Notes under the pieces: model-generated
Database searches by the model: none
What the model saw: only the letters and a program-made list of their open reading frames with translations
What the model was told of the DNA's origin: nothing
Shown: piece after piece, positions 11,370 to 23,249 of the stretch
How the letters are laid out: each line of letters starts with the position of its first letter
How positions within the stretch are numbered: position 1 is the stretch's first letter
Program-made: the position numbers and the translations under genes
Assembly: GCA_008360955.1 (NCBI GenBank)
Contig: LUCM01005701.1
Location: 105,010-169,009, forward strand
Reading direction: 5' to 3'
Origin: Fasciolopsis buskii
Lineage: Eukaryota > Platyhelminthes > Trematoda > Plagiorchiida > Fasciolidae
DNA length: 64,000 nucleotides

Positions 11370-13130
11370 CACCCATGCACATTTTATGCGTTTTGTGTGG
11401 ACACGAAGAAAATACACCATCATCCGGGTATCCTGAGACATCGTATTTCCTGACTTGCCTCTACGTCGTTAGTTGCAGCATTCCAAGCAAGTCATGAAAC
11501 GCTTCCTTCTCTTGCTTTTCGATAATAAATTGACCAGAGGCAAATCAATACATATTTTGCAGCTTCTTTGAAAAAAATTTTTTTGACTTGTTACTCATTG
11601 AGCTAGACATTTCGAAGTCATTTGTTGCCAGTCGTCATACAAGGAAGAAATGTGACTAGAAAGCTGTCAACTGTCAGACGACAACATAAATTCGCGGTAG
11701 AAAGCACTCAGTTCTAACCGGCACAATCTAATGGAGTTAAGGCAAGACAGTCCTAGTTGGTCAACTTTTGATTTGCGTCAGCCAGCCTCGACCTGACCAA
11801 CAATCTGAGGTCGGCCTTCGAACCACCACTACTGGGTACCGGCCATACTCAAACCAGAGCCGCTTACAATCTGATGCTGCTCCCGTTTTTATCACGGTGT
11901 GGTGTTCAAAACGACCGGTTAGCCTTGACTCCGGCTGACTCATGTTGAGGAATTAGTCGGCAGCTGAAAGGCAACTTCAGCGCTTAGAAAAGCATGGGTT
12001 TATGCCTGGCCTGCTGTCACTTTATTCAAAACAATGAAACCACGATAGCACACTGAGGTAACGAGTGCTACCTGCTGGAAAGAAGACTGGCGCCTTTATA
12101 TCTCTCTCTTTTAGGATGCAATTGGATGTACAGTAACTGGAGGTTAAACCTAGAACAAAAGGCCGCTAGGTGTTGGAGGTAGCACTTGTCACTGCTGCTT
12201 CCCTGCAGATAATGCTAACAGGTACTACAATCACTATGCCTTGAAGAACCTGAAAAAGGACGCTCTTTGTGACCCGCTAATAAATATATAATGAAGATCT
12301 ATACTGTCAAAAGCAAATGACTTGAACTTTTGAGATCGTTCAAGACCTTTAAAAGTAGGCGTCGTGGTGCGAACATTATGTAACCGTCACATTAGTGGTA
12401 CGTGTCCCTAGGAACTCCAATTTCTTAATTCCACTTTTAAATACTCCAAGGTTTCAAGAGTCCACCTGAACTACCGCCTCCATAACAGTTGACCTGTGGA
12501 GAACACTGGAATCTATGGCGTCGCAATTACTCCTAGAAGACTGACAACCTTTAACATCTCGGGAGCCCATTTCTCAGAATTATTCGGCGGGTGTCGGAAG
12601 TAAACTATTTGATGCAAAATCTCGTAAGCAGCTGCTTCATAAGTACGCCACTTCATAGAAAAAGAGTTGATACCGAAAAAAACGTTCAGAGGCAAATGAT
12701 GTATTTTTTGATGTATTAAGAAGTCCACAGAAGTCTTTCGTGCGACGAGGCATTGGAAACTTACAAACCAGATCTATGATTTTTGTTAGCCGACATGCTA
12801 CTTTTAGGCACAGTGAATTCTGCCGGCGAGAAATTGGCCTTCTCGCTAAACCAAGTCTAGACACTTTCGGCCATTCTCCCAAGCTACTTGTTCTGACTGG
12901 TTTGAGGAGCTTGTTCTGAGCGTCGGAGATGGAACCATCCAATACAAAGTTATCAAGTTAAGAGTGATTCAACATTTAATAGGATGAATATTGTCGGATG
13001 TGTTGGATACCTCAAAATTATATTTCCTGATCAGCATCTGCTAATTTTATTCTTGCATTTGTGGCCAATGTCACTCCAGAGAATTTGTCAGGTTCATGGA
13101 TTTCATGCTGGACATTTCATTTCATTTTTT
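11370..13130. other. No gene recognised
   Basis: A GC-richer block at 11,761-11,943 has a single pol III B-box-like string on the minus strand (GGTTCGAAGGCC) without a supporting A box or foldable tRNA. Nothing else recognised. Confidence 0.4.
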
Positions 13131-13133
13131 TAG

Positions 13134-13423
13134 TCTGTGATGGAGTTTTTGAAATCAAACAATAATCCGGCCACTTCCGACGTTTTTTTAAAAAAGGATG
13201 TCAAAATTATTTGACTTTATGTCAAAAGGACTCGAAATTGGTAAGATCATGCCTCTGCTTCACCCAGCATCTCGAGAATACATCGACTGATAGAGTGCAG
13301 AACAATACACAGATCACCAGTGCACCTCAAAGGACGTACGCACAAATACGTTCAAGTAAGCAGATCGTTTCAGGCCTATGTAAGGGGGTCTCAACAAATC
13401 AGCTGAATGATATTTCCAAGTAG
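13134..13423 (+). CDS. Candidate host exons, unknown product
   Basis: No family recognised. A very strong acceptor (T-rich run ending tttttttag at 13,133) opens a frame at 13,134 (SVMEFLKSNNNPATSD). A 27-nt intron is possible at 13,241-13,267 (GTAAGA…cttcacccag). It joins, in phase 0, a frame with CQNYLTLCQKDSKL to one with HLENTSTDRVQNNTQ that stays open to TAG at 13,421-13,423. How the first frame connects to the second is unresolved. The tiny intron matches others proposed in this window. Chance open frames after T-rich tracts are common in such DNA, so confidence is low. Confidence 0.2.
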
Positions 13424-13481
13424 TTTTGACAATTCCGATCAATATTGACACAGTTCTGAAACAGTGGGAGAAACTGCATGA

Positions 13482-13805
13482 CTTTCCCCGGGAACCACCG
13501 TTCATTGTCAGAGAAAGTTACTGCAGAATCATTCCGATGACCTAACGGGTTATCTTGGCATCCGTAAGGTGAGGCTGCTAGCTATATTCCCTAGTGCAAA
13601 AGCGCTTTGCTTCGGCACGAGCATTCATGGGACGGTGAGACTGAATCAGGTCTGGGAAACGGAATACTCTAACAATCCCGTCGGCACTCAGGTGAATGAC
13701 CCACGGTCTAAAGACCTAATTGACTGCAAGCCTGGATACAGGATGGGACCCCAACCGTTCGACTTAACGATGAAAAAAGCGGTCCAGTTTTCATGGCATT
13801 TCTAG
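13482..13805 (+). pseudogene. Possible LTR-retrotransposon integrase remnant
   Basis: A 107-codon open frame contains LLQNHSDDLTGYLGIRK, which resembles the zinc-binding start of Ty3/gypsy integrases (LL..H.D...GHLG..KT), with Tyr in place of the second His. What follows does not show the expected CxxC or DD35E residues. It could instead be a host exon; a GTGAGG donor directly follows the GIRK codons. Weak call. Confidence 0.2.
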
Positions 13806-13959
13806 AAACTAACATGGTCATCGTTCAAAGTGAAGATCAAGGAAGAAACAATCTTCCCGAGAGAAAGGGGCAGTCGGCCAATGAGTCATATGCTGTGTTT
13901 AACTGTATAAACCGTCTGACTGTAGCAAATAAGTGATACATTTGTGAAGACCGCCCAGA

Positions 13960-15630
13960 GGCCAAGTTGATCGTCCTCGCATGATCAAACGGGCTGCGAC
14001 TGAAATAAAGTGAAGACAAATGACAGCAGATGCTACAATAAATGAGAGTAGCAATCAGCTTTTAAAACGGAAAATTTTTTGGTTTCAAACGTGCTATCAA
14101 AATTCCAGCGAGCGTTTACAACAGTCAGGACATTTTTACAGTTATGACATGTGTTATGGGCATGCATTGACATGGATCTTTGGATAAAGAATAGAGCTGC
14201 AAGGGTTTCTCTCCGCAATACCAACCTATAACTGTTAAGCCAGGCCGTCGCAACCCCAAGCATTACAGGACCACCAGTCATGCCTAAGGACTGACGGCAG
14301 AATCTGCAAGGACGAGAAGATTAGATGCTGGAATATAATGCCCGTGTTCATTATCTTTCAACTCCGCTGCCCAACTCCACTGTCCGCAGAGAAGCTAAAT
14401 TGTTTCGGCGACATCTAAGCCTCTTTTGCTGTTCGCAACGTCGTTGCTGGTAGTTAAAACAGGTATCTATCACATCGATAATGCTTCGGATGGTCTAGGT
14501 CTATGTCTAACCTACAGTCACCGCTACAAAAGCAAAGCTCAGTGACAATCTGTTTGGATTTGGCGTCCAAACGACATTTTTAGTCAGCATTGGTCGTCTT
14601 TTAGGTAATGGGATAGAAATAGTGGCAAATACCAGGACATCTGTCTTTGTTGAGAATTCTACATAAAATAAATGTTATTCCAGAAATATAGAGAAACGAT
14701 AGTGTGTTGGCCTCTGATTTCGTGAAGATATACCTCCTCGAAACATATTTCAATCTACTTGGTTGGCAGCCCTTATAACAGCCGACCGGTTTGGACTGAG
14801 ACCCATGTGAAAATAGTCGTTTTGCAACAGCTATTGCTATTCGGGTCTCAAAGCAGCACCTCTTCTACATAAGACATAAAAGACAGTGAAGCCAATCGGA
14901 AATTAAGTAGACCAAAGTGGGATCTTTGAACGTTTAGTCAGCGGATCACAGGAGTTAAGTGAATGGGAAAGTGCTCTTGCGGATAGATCAAAAGTGTCAA
15001 ATGGAAAAATAGAATAAAGCAGGTCAGGGAAAAAGTAACCAATTCACTGAGATTCACGGTGTTACTGAAGAGTATTGGTCTCGGAAGGTTGTGTAGCTTA
15101 CCATGGATCCAGAAACCTAATGCATCGGATTTCTCCAAAGTGGACTACGCTCCAAGTGAGGCTTACCTTTTAGTCACATAATTCAATCTTCTACAAACAT
15201 TGTGATAAATTATGTTAGTGGTCAAAGTCAGTGACTTCTTTCATGTTTACTTACTTTACCCAATCAGCGGACTACAAAGGGATGAAACAGGCGTCATTTT
15301 TGTCTTCCCAATGCGCTTATAAATGGCCTTTTATTTCATTTACTCTCCAGGGGTTACGGCTTTTTCCTAGCAGTGAGATATATTCCTTACCGACTGGTAC
15401 CGACTCAATACTTCGTATTTCTTTTAAATCTATTTCAATTTAGCCCGAATCTACGTAAACAAGTATCGTCGCTGAAGCATCCCGAACTTCCCGAAATCTC
15501 GCCAATGTCCAATTTAATCTAGATCGGTCAGCACCTTTCAAAGTCCTCCACTCACTAAATAGCAACAAAATGACGGCATCACAAAATCAGATGATGAAAA
15601 TTTCATAAGCTGTTCTCGTGATCTTTGTAC
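13960..15630. other. No gene recognised
   Basis: Short frames on both strands, no family recognised. Confidence 0.45.
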
Positions 15631-15639
15631 CTCAGCCAG

Positions 15640-16458
15640 GTTCTGCGTTGCAACAGCGAAGGCTGATGGATCTTTTTAATTCGTCATCTGGAAATGCATC
15701 CCAAGAATTCACCATCATCCCTAGTCACAACTTCACAGATCTGTATTTCCACTTCGGATTGATCCCTTCCCTATGTATGAATCGTTCACCTCTTAGTAAC
15801 TACTTTGCGACGTCAAAAATGTGTCCAGTGACAGCAACAAAATGTAACGGAAAGTGTCAACGATGGCCTCCAGGGTAATCATTGTCCACGAAATTTTAAA
15901 AGAGGCGAAGTACAAAACGCAACGTCTGCGACTATATAATTCACTGATTTTGAGCTTCAAGAGACGGCTATTTCAAGGATTCAACTTCCACGGACGATGA
16001 ATCCGCTCCAGATAGCCTAAGTAATTTCACTTTTTTCGGGGTCGCCAAGACCCCATGATGTCATCAACGTGAGCTGCTAAAGAATAGATTCCAGATTAAA
16101 CAATTCATCGTCCTGCATAATTAGAAATCGCATTGAGGTAAATCTCAGCAAATCGTTGAGGACCTGATAGGTTGGATATGGTGTATGATTACCAGTTTTT
16201 TCCTGGCTCACTCGCAGTAGATATGCTTTGCTAGTAATTCTTGACAGGGATGAAGCTTGATTGTTGATACAGCATACTGACTTGTTACCTATTTTTCACC
16301 CCGATCAGGTTTACGGTCCTTTGAAAATAGAGGTTGGGAGGCATACAGATGTTTCCGATTATCTGTCCTGTAGCTTCTACAAATTATACAAGGAGCTGGA
16401 AATTGGAAGGAGGATAAGGGGATATCATCTTAAAAATGGAAAAGTAATCCATGATTAG
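15640..16458 (+). CDS. Candidate host gene fragment, extracellular-like exons
   Basis: No family recognised. Exon 1, 15,640-15,874, follows an acceptor ending ccag at 15,639. It encodes a stretch with N-glycosylation sites (NSS, NAS, NFT) and a Cys-rich end (MCPVTATKCNGKCQRWPPG), then a possible donor GTAATC. Exon 2, 16,309-16,458, follows a long pyrimidine tract (acctatttttcaccccgatcag) and encodes VYGPLKIEVGRHTDV to a stop at 16,456-16,458. Another open segment (DSTSTDDESAPDSL) begins near 15,985. The two main exons do not join directly in phase, so a missing exon is needed. Both have higher GC than their surroundings. Confidence 0.27.
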
Positions 16459-17118
16459 CTGTGCGGCTGATATATCATGGCTTGCGGATATGAAGTCCGA
16501 AGCAGAAGAGAAAGGGTGAATACTCAGCCATTCAGTTCACAACAAGGACAGAAAGGATAACAGAATTCCCAAGAAATCCTCCAAATGACGGCTTACGGGA
16601 AACAAACTGTGACAAAACGTTATAATAGTCTAATATTGTACTTTCAAGGTATGAAGAAAAATTAGTCCAGACAGGAAAACAAAAGCCTAATAATCGGATA
16701 ATATCAACGTTTTATAGAGAAAAAGAATAGATACCCCGGGATATGACCTTAGTTTAAACGTCCCCAAGAAGGCTTTGTCTACCCGTTTCCCATTCCTGTA
16801 AGACGCCATACCTAAAGCTCTCAATGAGTGCAACTCTCACTTCAGTCCGTGAGGCCTTTATATTTTCAGGCTTTTTGATCAACTAGATTGTCTGTAAAAG
16901 TATGTTTCCACATCTAAGCAGTTTATTGTTTATCATTTGTTTTAGCTTCGAATGTAACACAACCAAATTGGTCTAAAGACAAGCTAACTACACTAAAAAG
17001 CAACCAGCATTGTCCACCCTGGCTAGACTATGATAAGCTTAATCCAAAATATGATTATTAGAAGTAAATCGCCAAACCGACGTAGAATCTTTTTTTCTCC
17101 ACAACGTTCGACTTACAG

Positions 17119-17233
17119 CTGCTCGCCCCGGGTTAGCTATCCTGTGCGGGTGAAGTGGATACGCACTGCTGACAATTCCAAACAAGATTGGGTCAGCTGC
17201 ACAGCGTTTCTATCGTTTCTAGTGGTAAATTGA
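17119..17233 (+). CDS. Candidate terminal exon, unknown product
   Basis: A pyrimidine-rich acceptor (ctttttttctccacaacgttcgacttacag, split here for length: T-run, then cgacttacag) precedes a frame reading SPRVSYPVRVKWIRTADNSK and ending in LSFLVVN at TGA 17,231-17,233. It may belong to the candidate gene at 15.6-16.5 kb. No homology recognised. Confidence 0.2.
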
Positions 17234-17239
17234 GCATTG

Positions 17240-18940
17240 ATGTCACATGATGAATAACTCCGTAATTTCTAAGTGTCATGTAGATGAAAGATTCCCAACA
17301 TGCAGTTCAATCAATATTCTTGCTGTAACCCCCAAAATGCTTTCAATGGGTTAATTAGGAATCCAGCACATTATTGTTTTTATCAAAGCAAACTGCTCTG
17401 TTGCTACTGCGTGGCGTGAACTGTTTAGTCGTCCATTCTGTACAGGGATTATTTACTGCAGCCGCTGCCTTCTGACCTGAGCATTACACAATCTGATGGT
17501 ATTCACTGACATGAACGGACCAGGACAGAACTTCTCAACAGTTCTTTCTGGTAATCTGACACGACTGCTCCGTTAATACCATCAAACTCCAAATAGCGCA
17601 AGCAGGATAAAAATCTGCAAGTGATTTTGTTAAGTTTTAACATCACTTTATTTCGGAGAAAGTGCACTAGACAAATTTGTTCAGACGTTCAAAAACTAAA
17701 ATTCTGACTTTTGTTGGGTGAAGTCACTCGTCTGTATTTTCATGTAGACCTATTGAGAAAACTTTTCCACTCAGCTAAAAATGGAATTCTTTAAAACATC
17801 TTTGGTACTTACTGAAGTGATGAAACTTATTTTCCTCATATAGCACTCAAAAACTTACCATTTTTCGACGAAAGTCCGTGGATCAACTGTTAAATTTCTC
17901 TTTTCCGTAGTATGCTTTATAGAACGAAAGATAAAACAATTTCCTCCAGAAGCCCAGCAGTGGTTGCCGTAGTTACTACTGCTCTTCAGATGTGCACATT
18001 ATGTACTTTTCTGCACATTGGTTAACATCTGTTTTGTTGATATCACATGTTTTCTCCAAGAGAGGAAAATTGTTAATTTTTTATTATCTCAGTGGTTTTT
18101 CGAGCACTAGCACAAATGAATCTCAAAAAAGTCAGTGCAACTTCTGACAAAAAACAGTGAGCTTTTATGAGAATCTTCTCTGAAGTTCCGGAAGTATTTG
18201 CCTGTTCACATCGACCGCGTTGTGCTAGTGTCAAGCTAGTGACAAATTCGAGTTACATTATACTCTGTTTGCTTTGGAAAACCACTGGGAGTCAACTCTA
18301 TCAGTGTTTTGGTAATAGCTTACGATTTACAATATTTTTTTGGTTCGCTTCCCAATTATTCAATATCCTTTTTTTGTTTTCATGATTCCTAACAGGGGTG
18401 AAACCATTGAGCAGTGCTTCCATCGCTCTCTTAACGGGTAACTGAGCATGACTATAATATGTTGAGCCGATTACCTACTGCCCTCATTGTTTACTCCCTA
18501 GATGCCCACTCTTGTTGAATTTCTGTAAGCCAGTCTCTATAAGTTACAACATTTGGTCTGCTTACCTAGAAAAATTATATTCTTCCCACTTGTCAACTGG
18601 AAAAATTCTAGCACAATACCAAAGACTAAAGTTAATTATTTCGGTGACGTTTAGTTAAAATCGAGCCTAAATCGCCCCAAAATAATGCCTATGATGCAAT
18701 ATCATTATTGCCTTTACGATCGCTTTGTAAAAGTCAAAATACAAGTGCTGTTCCTGGAATAAAAGGAGTTGTATTCTCATGTAAGTCATATTATTACCAT
18801 GTTGACCGATTGCTTTAGAGACAAAAGATCATCTATTGTCCTGTTTGCAGATGTAGAATGCTCCCAGAAAATTAACAAAAAATGTTCTCAGTTTGCATAA
18901 AATATCATGTTCACATCAGAAGGAAAATGACAGAGAAATT
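17240..18940. other. No gene recognised
   Basis: Short frames only. ATTAAA on the minus strand at about 18,945-18,950 lies just after the stop of the minus-strand gene candidate and could be its poly(A) signal. Confidence 0.45.
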
Positions 18941-18954
18941 GTTTTAATCGCACT

Positions 18955-20398
18955 TCAGAGGAAAAACATGCGTCGCAACGCGTGCAACAGTGCTGCTAAA
19001 CCTCCAAAAGCGGGTAGCGGATGTATCATTGGATTGTCAGCGTATCTCCTACTGGGTTGAAAGAAACCAAACGGAGGACGAAAGAATATTCCTGGTTTTC
19101 TTCTGATTGGTGCTCTAGTGGTTTCCGGAACTCGGGGCCTCGCTGCTTTAGTGGAATCCGCTGTACCGACTTCTATGGCAAGAGACGAGAAAGACGAACA
19201 GGATTCGCCCAAATAAGCAGGTTATTTACCTGATGCTGTTCCCATCCTCCTGTCTTGTTTGGTAGAAGTCTTTCGTTGTTTTTCATCGGAAGGCATCATG
19301 GATGTGATTACACCTGTCTCGGTCCCTAAAGTAGTTTGAAAACTGGATGAAACACACCTAATTTTTTCTCCGTACTTTGTCCGGTCCCCAATTCATCTGT
19401 TTCTAGGCCGAGAATCTCTACTACTTTTGTCTGTTGCATCTTTGTATCTTCTTCGTTTTGTACTGAAAAGTTTGCGTCAGAGATAGGTTTATTTTGTTTC
19501 ATATAGGCCGATTCCGTTTCTTTTGTGGGAAAAGTGGACGGAGCGGAGTACAAAATGAGACGATACTTAGGGAATGGTTGTTAGTGATATTACCAGTACA
19601 TTTAACATTACCCACAACAACTTCTATCTTTAGAGGGTTTTACGTTTGCAATAGAGTTTGATGTCGTACACACTTAATATAAGAGTGAATTAGACCTTGG
19701 TCAAATTAATTCTAAAGGTTTAAGACAATGTTCTGTGAAGCAGCATGTCCTAGAACATAACAAAACTCGAGACGCCTAGTTCCGTTGAAATGCCGGCTGA
19801 TTCTGTGTTCAACACAAAGAATATCAGAAATTGCTCAAACCGGCTTTATCTCTACACGGCCACCAGCCATTTCCAGGTATCTAATACGAAATTCTACTTA
19901 CTAAGCAGTTCACCACTGATTTATTTACGCTGAAAAAATGATTTCTTTCTAAGTATTCCCAAGCTTATGAGTTCGTCTGTTTACAAGGACTGTTAAACCA
20001 TCTTAACCGGACGACACAACACCATTATTCTCATAAGTACCTTATCCAAAAGTCATGAAGATGAATGTTTCATAATCTATATCTTTTTGTGCGCATGGAT
20101 GTTGAATGACCTCCGCAAAATATGCAAAGCACAAATGTCTAAGCAAGGAATGAAGTGAACCAACAGCCTTCAAGTATGCTATTCCTAGCAAGGTATTTCT
20201 TATTCACTAAGGTTTCTTCAAAACCGGGGTGTCTGAGTGAATGACAACATGAGAAGGATTTTCTTCATCAGGCACTGATCACATTATGAAAAACTTTATA
20301 TTTAAAAATAAATTTTACTTACCTGCATCCGCTTTGCACAACATAAATAACATAAAACAAGAGCTGACTGCCATGTTAAAGGGAATTATCAGTTGCAT
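18955..20398 (-). CDS. Candidate small multi-exon gene; hydrophobic N-terminus, dibasic proline-rich C-terminus
   Basis: No family recognised. Six exons join in phase on the minus strand: 20,398-20,323; 20,274-20,208; 19,929-19,902; 19,565-19,358; 19,325-19,230; 19,172-18,955 (693 nt, about 230 residues). Introns are 48, 278, 336, 32 and 57 nt. Signals include GCAG|GTAAGT after exon 1, cattttttcag before exon 3, a CACTAAC branch-like site before exon 4 and aaactactttag before exon 5. Residues 1-25 are hydrophobic (core SSCFMLFMLC) and could be a signal peptide. The middle is polar and acidic. The last 71 residues hold RRK (182-184) and RR (200-201, 225-226) around PGIFFRPPFGFFQPS, as in secreted prohormones, but no Gly precedes the basic pairs. 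A further frame (20,644-20,441) abuts upstream, so exon 1 may be internal. Exons 4 to 6 are the best supported. Confidence 0.42.
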
Positions 20399-21308
20399 CG
20401 TGCACTAAGATGATGCTGCTGCAAGCCGTGAAGCAAATACTTATATTTCAAAACGTGGCCATTTTTTAGTCAATGCACATGATTCAAGATCATCGTCAGT
20501 GACACTCCTGTTCCATTTCACATGCGTCTCGTCAAATGCATATCCAAAACTATTAGACACAACTTCAGATGAGTATAAACTGTTTCCAGTTCGCGAGCGT
20601 ATGATACATCTCAAATATGTAATTTGCTTCTTTCTTTCACTCAAATGAAAGCTCGATTACCTACGCAGTGCAGCCCACAAAAAAATAAAGAAGGAATCAC
20701 AGTTGACAGATAGAGTTGAGATGAAAAACTGAATTCAGATTTTTCACCTACTTTATAACAGGCAATGCGAATAACACGTGATAAGCGCATTTCATTCTCG
20801 TACTAATTCGCGACAACGGGTGAAGTAAACCTTGTAGGTGGCCTCGTTTTTTTAATATATTTTGTTTGAAATTCATGATGCCTACTTTTGAAGTCATCGA
20901 CTCACCCGAATAATGGTTGATTGCAAATTACAGAGAGAAAGTGGAAAAAACTCACGGACATCTCGCCAACAGGATCTGAGAACGTGATTCAGAACGCATA
21001 ACAACACCGGGTTCAAAGCCTTCCCCACTTCCAATTCTAGTCACCTGGTTGACTGTAAAACCTGAAACCTGAAACCTGAAACTCGAAACAAACATTTCGG
21101 GTAATAAACTATCAGAAGACCGAATAGCTAATAGGATCCGCTGAGGCTGCAGTTCTGCGACGCCGCAAACTTGACATCTTCAAAACGCCGGATTACCCCA
21201 CTAGTCTGACCTGAAACTGGTTGGTTTTTACCTTGTTCAGATTCGATAAATGCTACCTCTATGCCTTGTTCCCCTTATTCTGCAAAAACTGGTTCTGATT
21301 TCGTTTAC

Positions 21309-21540
21309 TTGGCTGAATCTGTTATTCCAAGGTTTCTATTATTCTTTACAAAATTAGCTATAATTTTTATCTGCAAATCATAGAATGGTGCAAGAATGTG
21401 CTCAGTCTGTTTCTTGCTCTCATGAGAATAAACCACCTGGCAAAGGTAACTTGTGTTTGTACATAAACCGAAAATTCCGCCCAAGTTCTTCAGGGCTTTT
21501 CTAGCTCGTGGTCCCATTGGAATTTCCAGAGTAAAATTTG
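21309..21540 (-). CDS. Candidate host exon, unknown product
   Basis: The minus-strand frame after the acceptor cttttag (21,547-21,541) is open for about 77 codons, reading NFTLEIPMGPRARKALKNL then GGIFGLCTNTSYLCQVVYSH, and ends at a GTAAAC donor or at TAA 21,307-21,305. A second frame at 20,644-20,441 (…GNSLYSSEVVSNSFGYAF…) can follow it in phase 2. An upstream segment at about 21,640-21,570 (QDPIRRHFRA) can precede it in phase 1. These could be 5' exons of the gene at 18,955-20,398. No family recognised, and alternative frames upstream look equally plausible. Confidence 0.27.
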
Positions 21541-22379
21541 CTAAAAGATTATCTCCGATGTAAAAGGGTAATTTTTTGTCTGACTAGCTCTAAAGTGACG
21601 ACGAATAGGGTCCTGTAGCTCTGGGCTTGTGAGGAAAACGTTTGATCTATTCCGTTATATAATGAGTGCACTTTGACTACCTCTACTTGGTCCCGTAATT
21701 TGAAGGTTTCTTATCCAGACCGTGCTCAAAAGCAACAGTTTCCGAGTGCCAAAGATCGCTAAAGCAACGCCGAATTAGTAGCCACCGCCGGTCCTGAAAG
21801 AAATCTCTATCCCCAATTCTTCCGGTGAAACACCCATGGCATTTCTCCATGTTTAGCCAGTGGTGACTAGACACGTACTCGTCGCATCAGGTTTCGATAT
21901 CATACCGTTAAACAGTTGTACTTATATTGATCTTGCCATGAAACACTGATTCTGGTTCCTGCGACCGGATTGTTGACGTCGTCATTAAATACCATCCTAG
22001 GCAATTTAAAAGTCTTTACTTTTAAATGCTACTTGTGTGACGTATGCGGGACATTCGCTTTTGAATTAGGCGAAATGACCTCTGTTTTTAGAGCTTACAA
22101 ATATCAGGGTCCTCCAGAACAGTCTCACTGAAATCTTCGACGGCAAGAGGTCTTATGTCCCCCAGAAGTAACGCCAAAAGGACGTCAACATCCACCATTC
22201 AGTCAATTCACGAACAAGCACTGCGTAAGCATTAACTGGTGACAAGCTCACACATTCCACACAGCATTGGAGTTCCAATATAAATATCTATCAATTAATC
22301 GCTTTATCAAATTCCAAATTTTACATGTACTAAATGAATGATAACGTAGTATTTAACTTTCACACCAGCCTATCAAACA

Positions 22380-23240
22380 ATTTACTATCGAATAGGTCCT
22401 TGGTAACTCAGCCATTCACGTATTCTTTTTATGGCAGGAAGCACTAATAGCGAGATGAGCAAAAGATTTTGTTTTCATGATGCAGGGTGGTCTGTTTCCT
22501 TTGTCAGTTCACATGCAAGTGTCTTTACTTTTCGTATTTTTCTCTATAGATATTGGGCATTCGAGAGCTCACTGATGGAAAGTGGGCCAAAAGTTTATAC
22601 ACTTACACAAAAAGTACCTTCTGAAGATGCCGGTACTTTCTTCCTTGTCTGACCAACGTAAAACCTGCCGCATTTCGTGGATGTACTTTTATATGCGACA
22701 GTTTTTCTTTCCCAGGTTTTGAGTTTTCCCTTTGGTTTTGATTTAATCATCCCATAAATCTGGTTGGCCCCTAAGTCATTGAGATTCCCTTGGACTGCGG
22801 CCGTCTCCTATTCATTATTAATGAGTTCTCTGAATACGATAGATCAATCCGTCTATTCTAGTTTGTTTGGATTCCTTGTTCGTCCCATACACGGTACGCC
22901 TTAAGAAATTCCTTAGGCATCTGTTCCCCTGGAGTGTCTTGAAAAGGGAGTTTTCCCCTTATATTTTTCATTTCTGATATGCTGCAGTGGATTTTGGCTC
23001 TCGTGAATAAAGCCCGCTTGCAAGACATTTTATTATTGTCTGGTGGTTCTTGTGAAAGCTTAATATTTGGCCTGCGTGCGTTTGTTAGCAAAACGTTACT
23101 ATTTTCGATGTATCCTTGGCCTTCCTTAATGCAAAGCGATCAATAAATGTTAGTTTACTATCATTTTCGGATTTTCTAATGAATTTGATGTCTCTCTGTG
23201 GTTAAAGATGAAGTCCGCAATGTCCAAATAGTAAAATGAA
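22380..23240 (-). mobile_element. Second Penelope-like element, 5'-truncated (PLE-2)
   Basis: On the minus strand the fragment starts within the RT thumb (IKFIRKSENDSKLTFID, then QTHAGQILSFHKNH, matching 'I.FT.E.E….FLD' and 'K.THAGQYL.F.SNHP'). It continues through CKRALFTRAK…DTPGEQMPKEFL and reaches the GIY-YIG core (AYKSTSTKCGRFYVGQT) near 22,700-22,650. It ends with a segment like the PLE C-terminus near 22,440. Frameshifts separate these parts. Everything upstream of the thumb is missing, which is the usual result of incomplete reverse transcription. The sequence differs clearly from PLE-1, so it is a different family or an older copy. Confidence 0.72.
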
Positions 23241-23249
23241 AGTCTAGTC

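Noticed and set aside
11761..11943. Possible tRNA-derived SINE on the minus strand (GGTTCGAAGGCC)
   Set aside because: No convincing A box, no cloverleaf and no second copy in the window.
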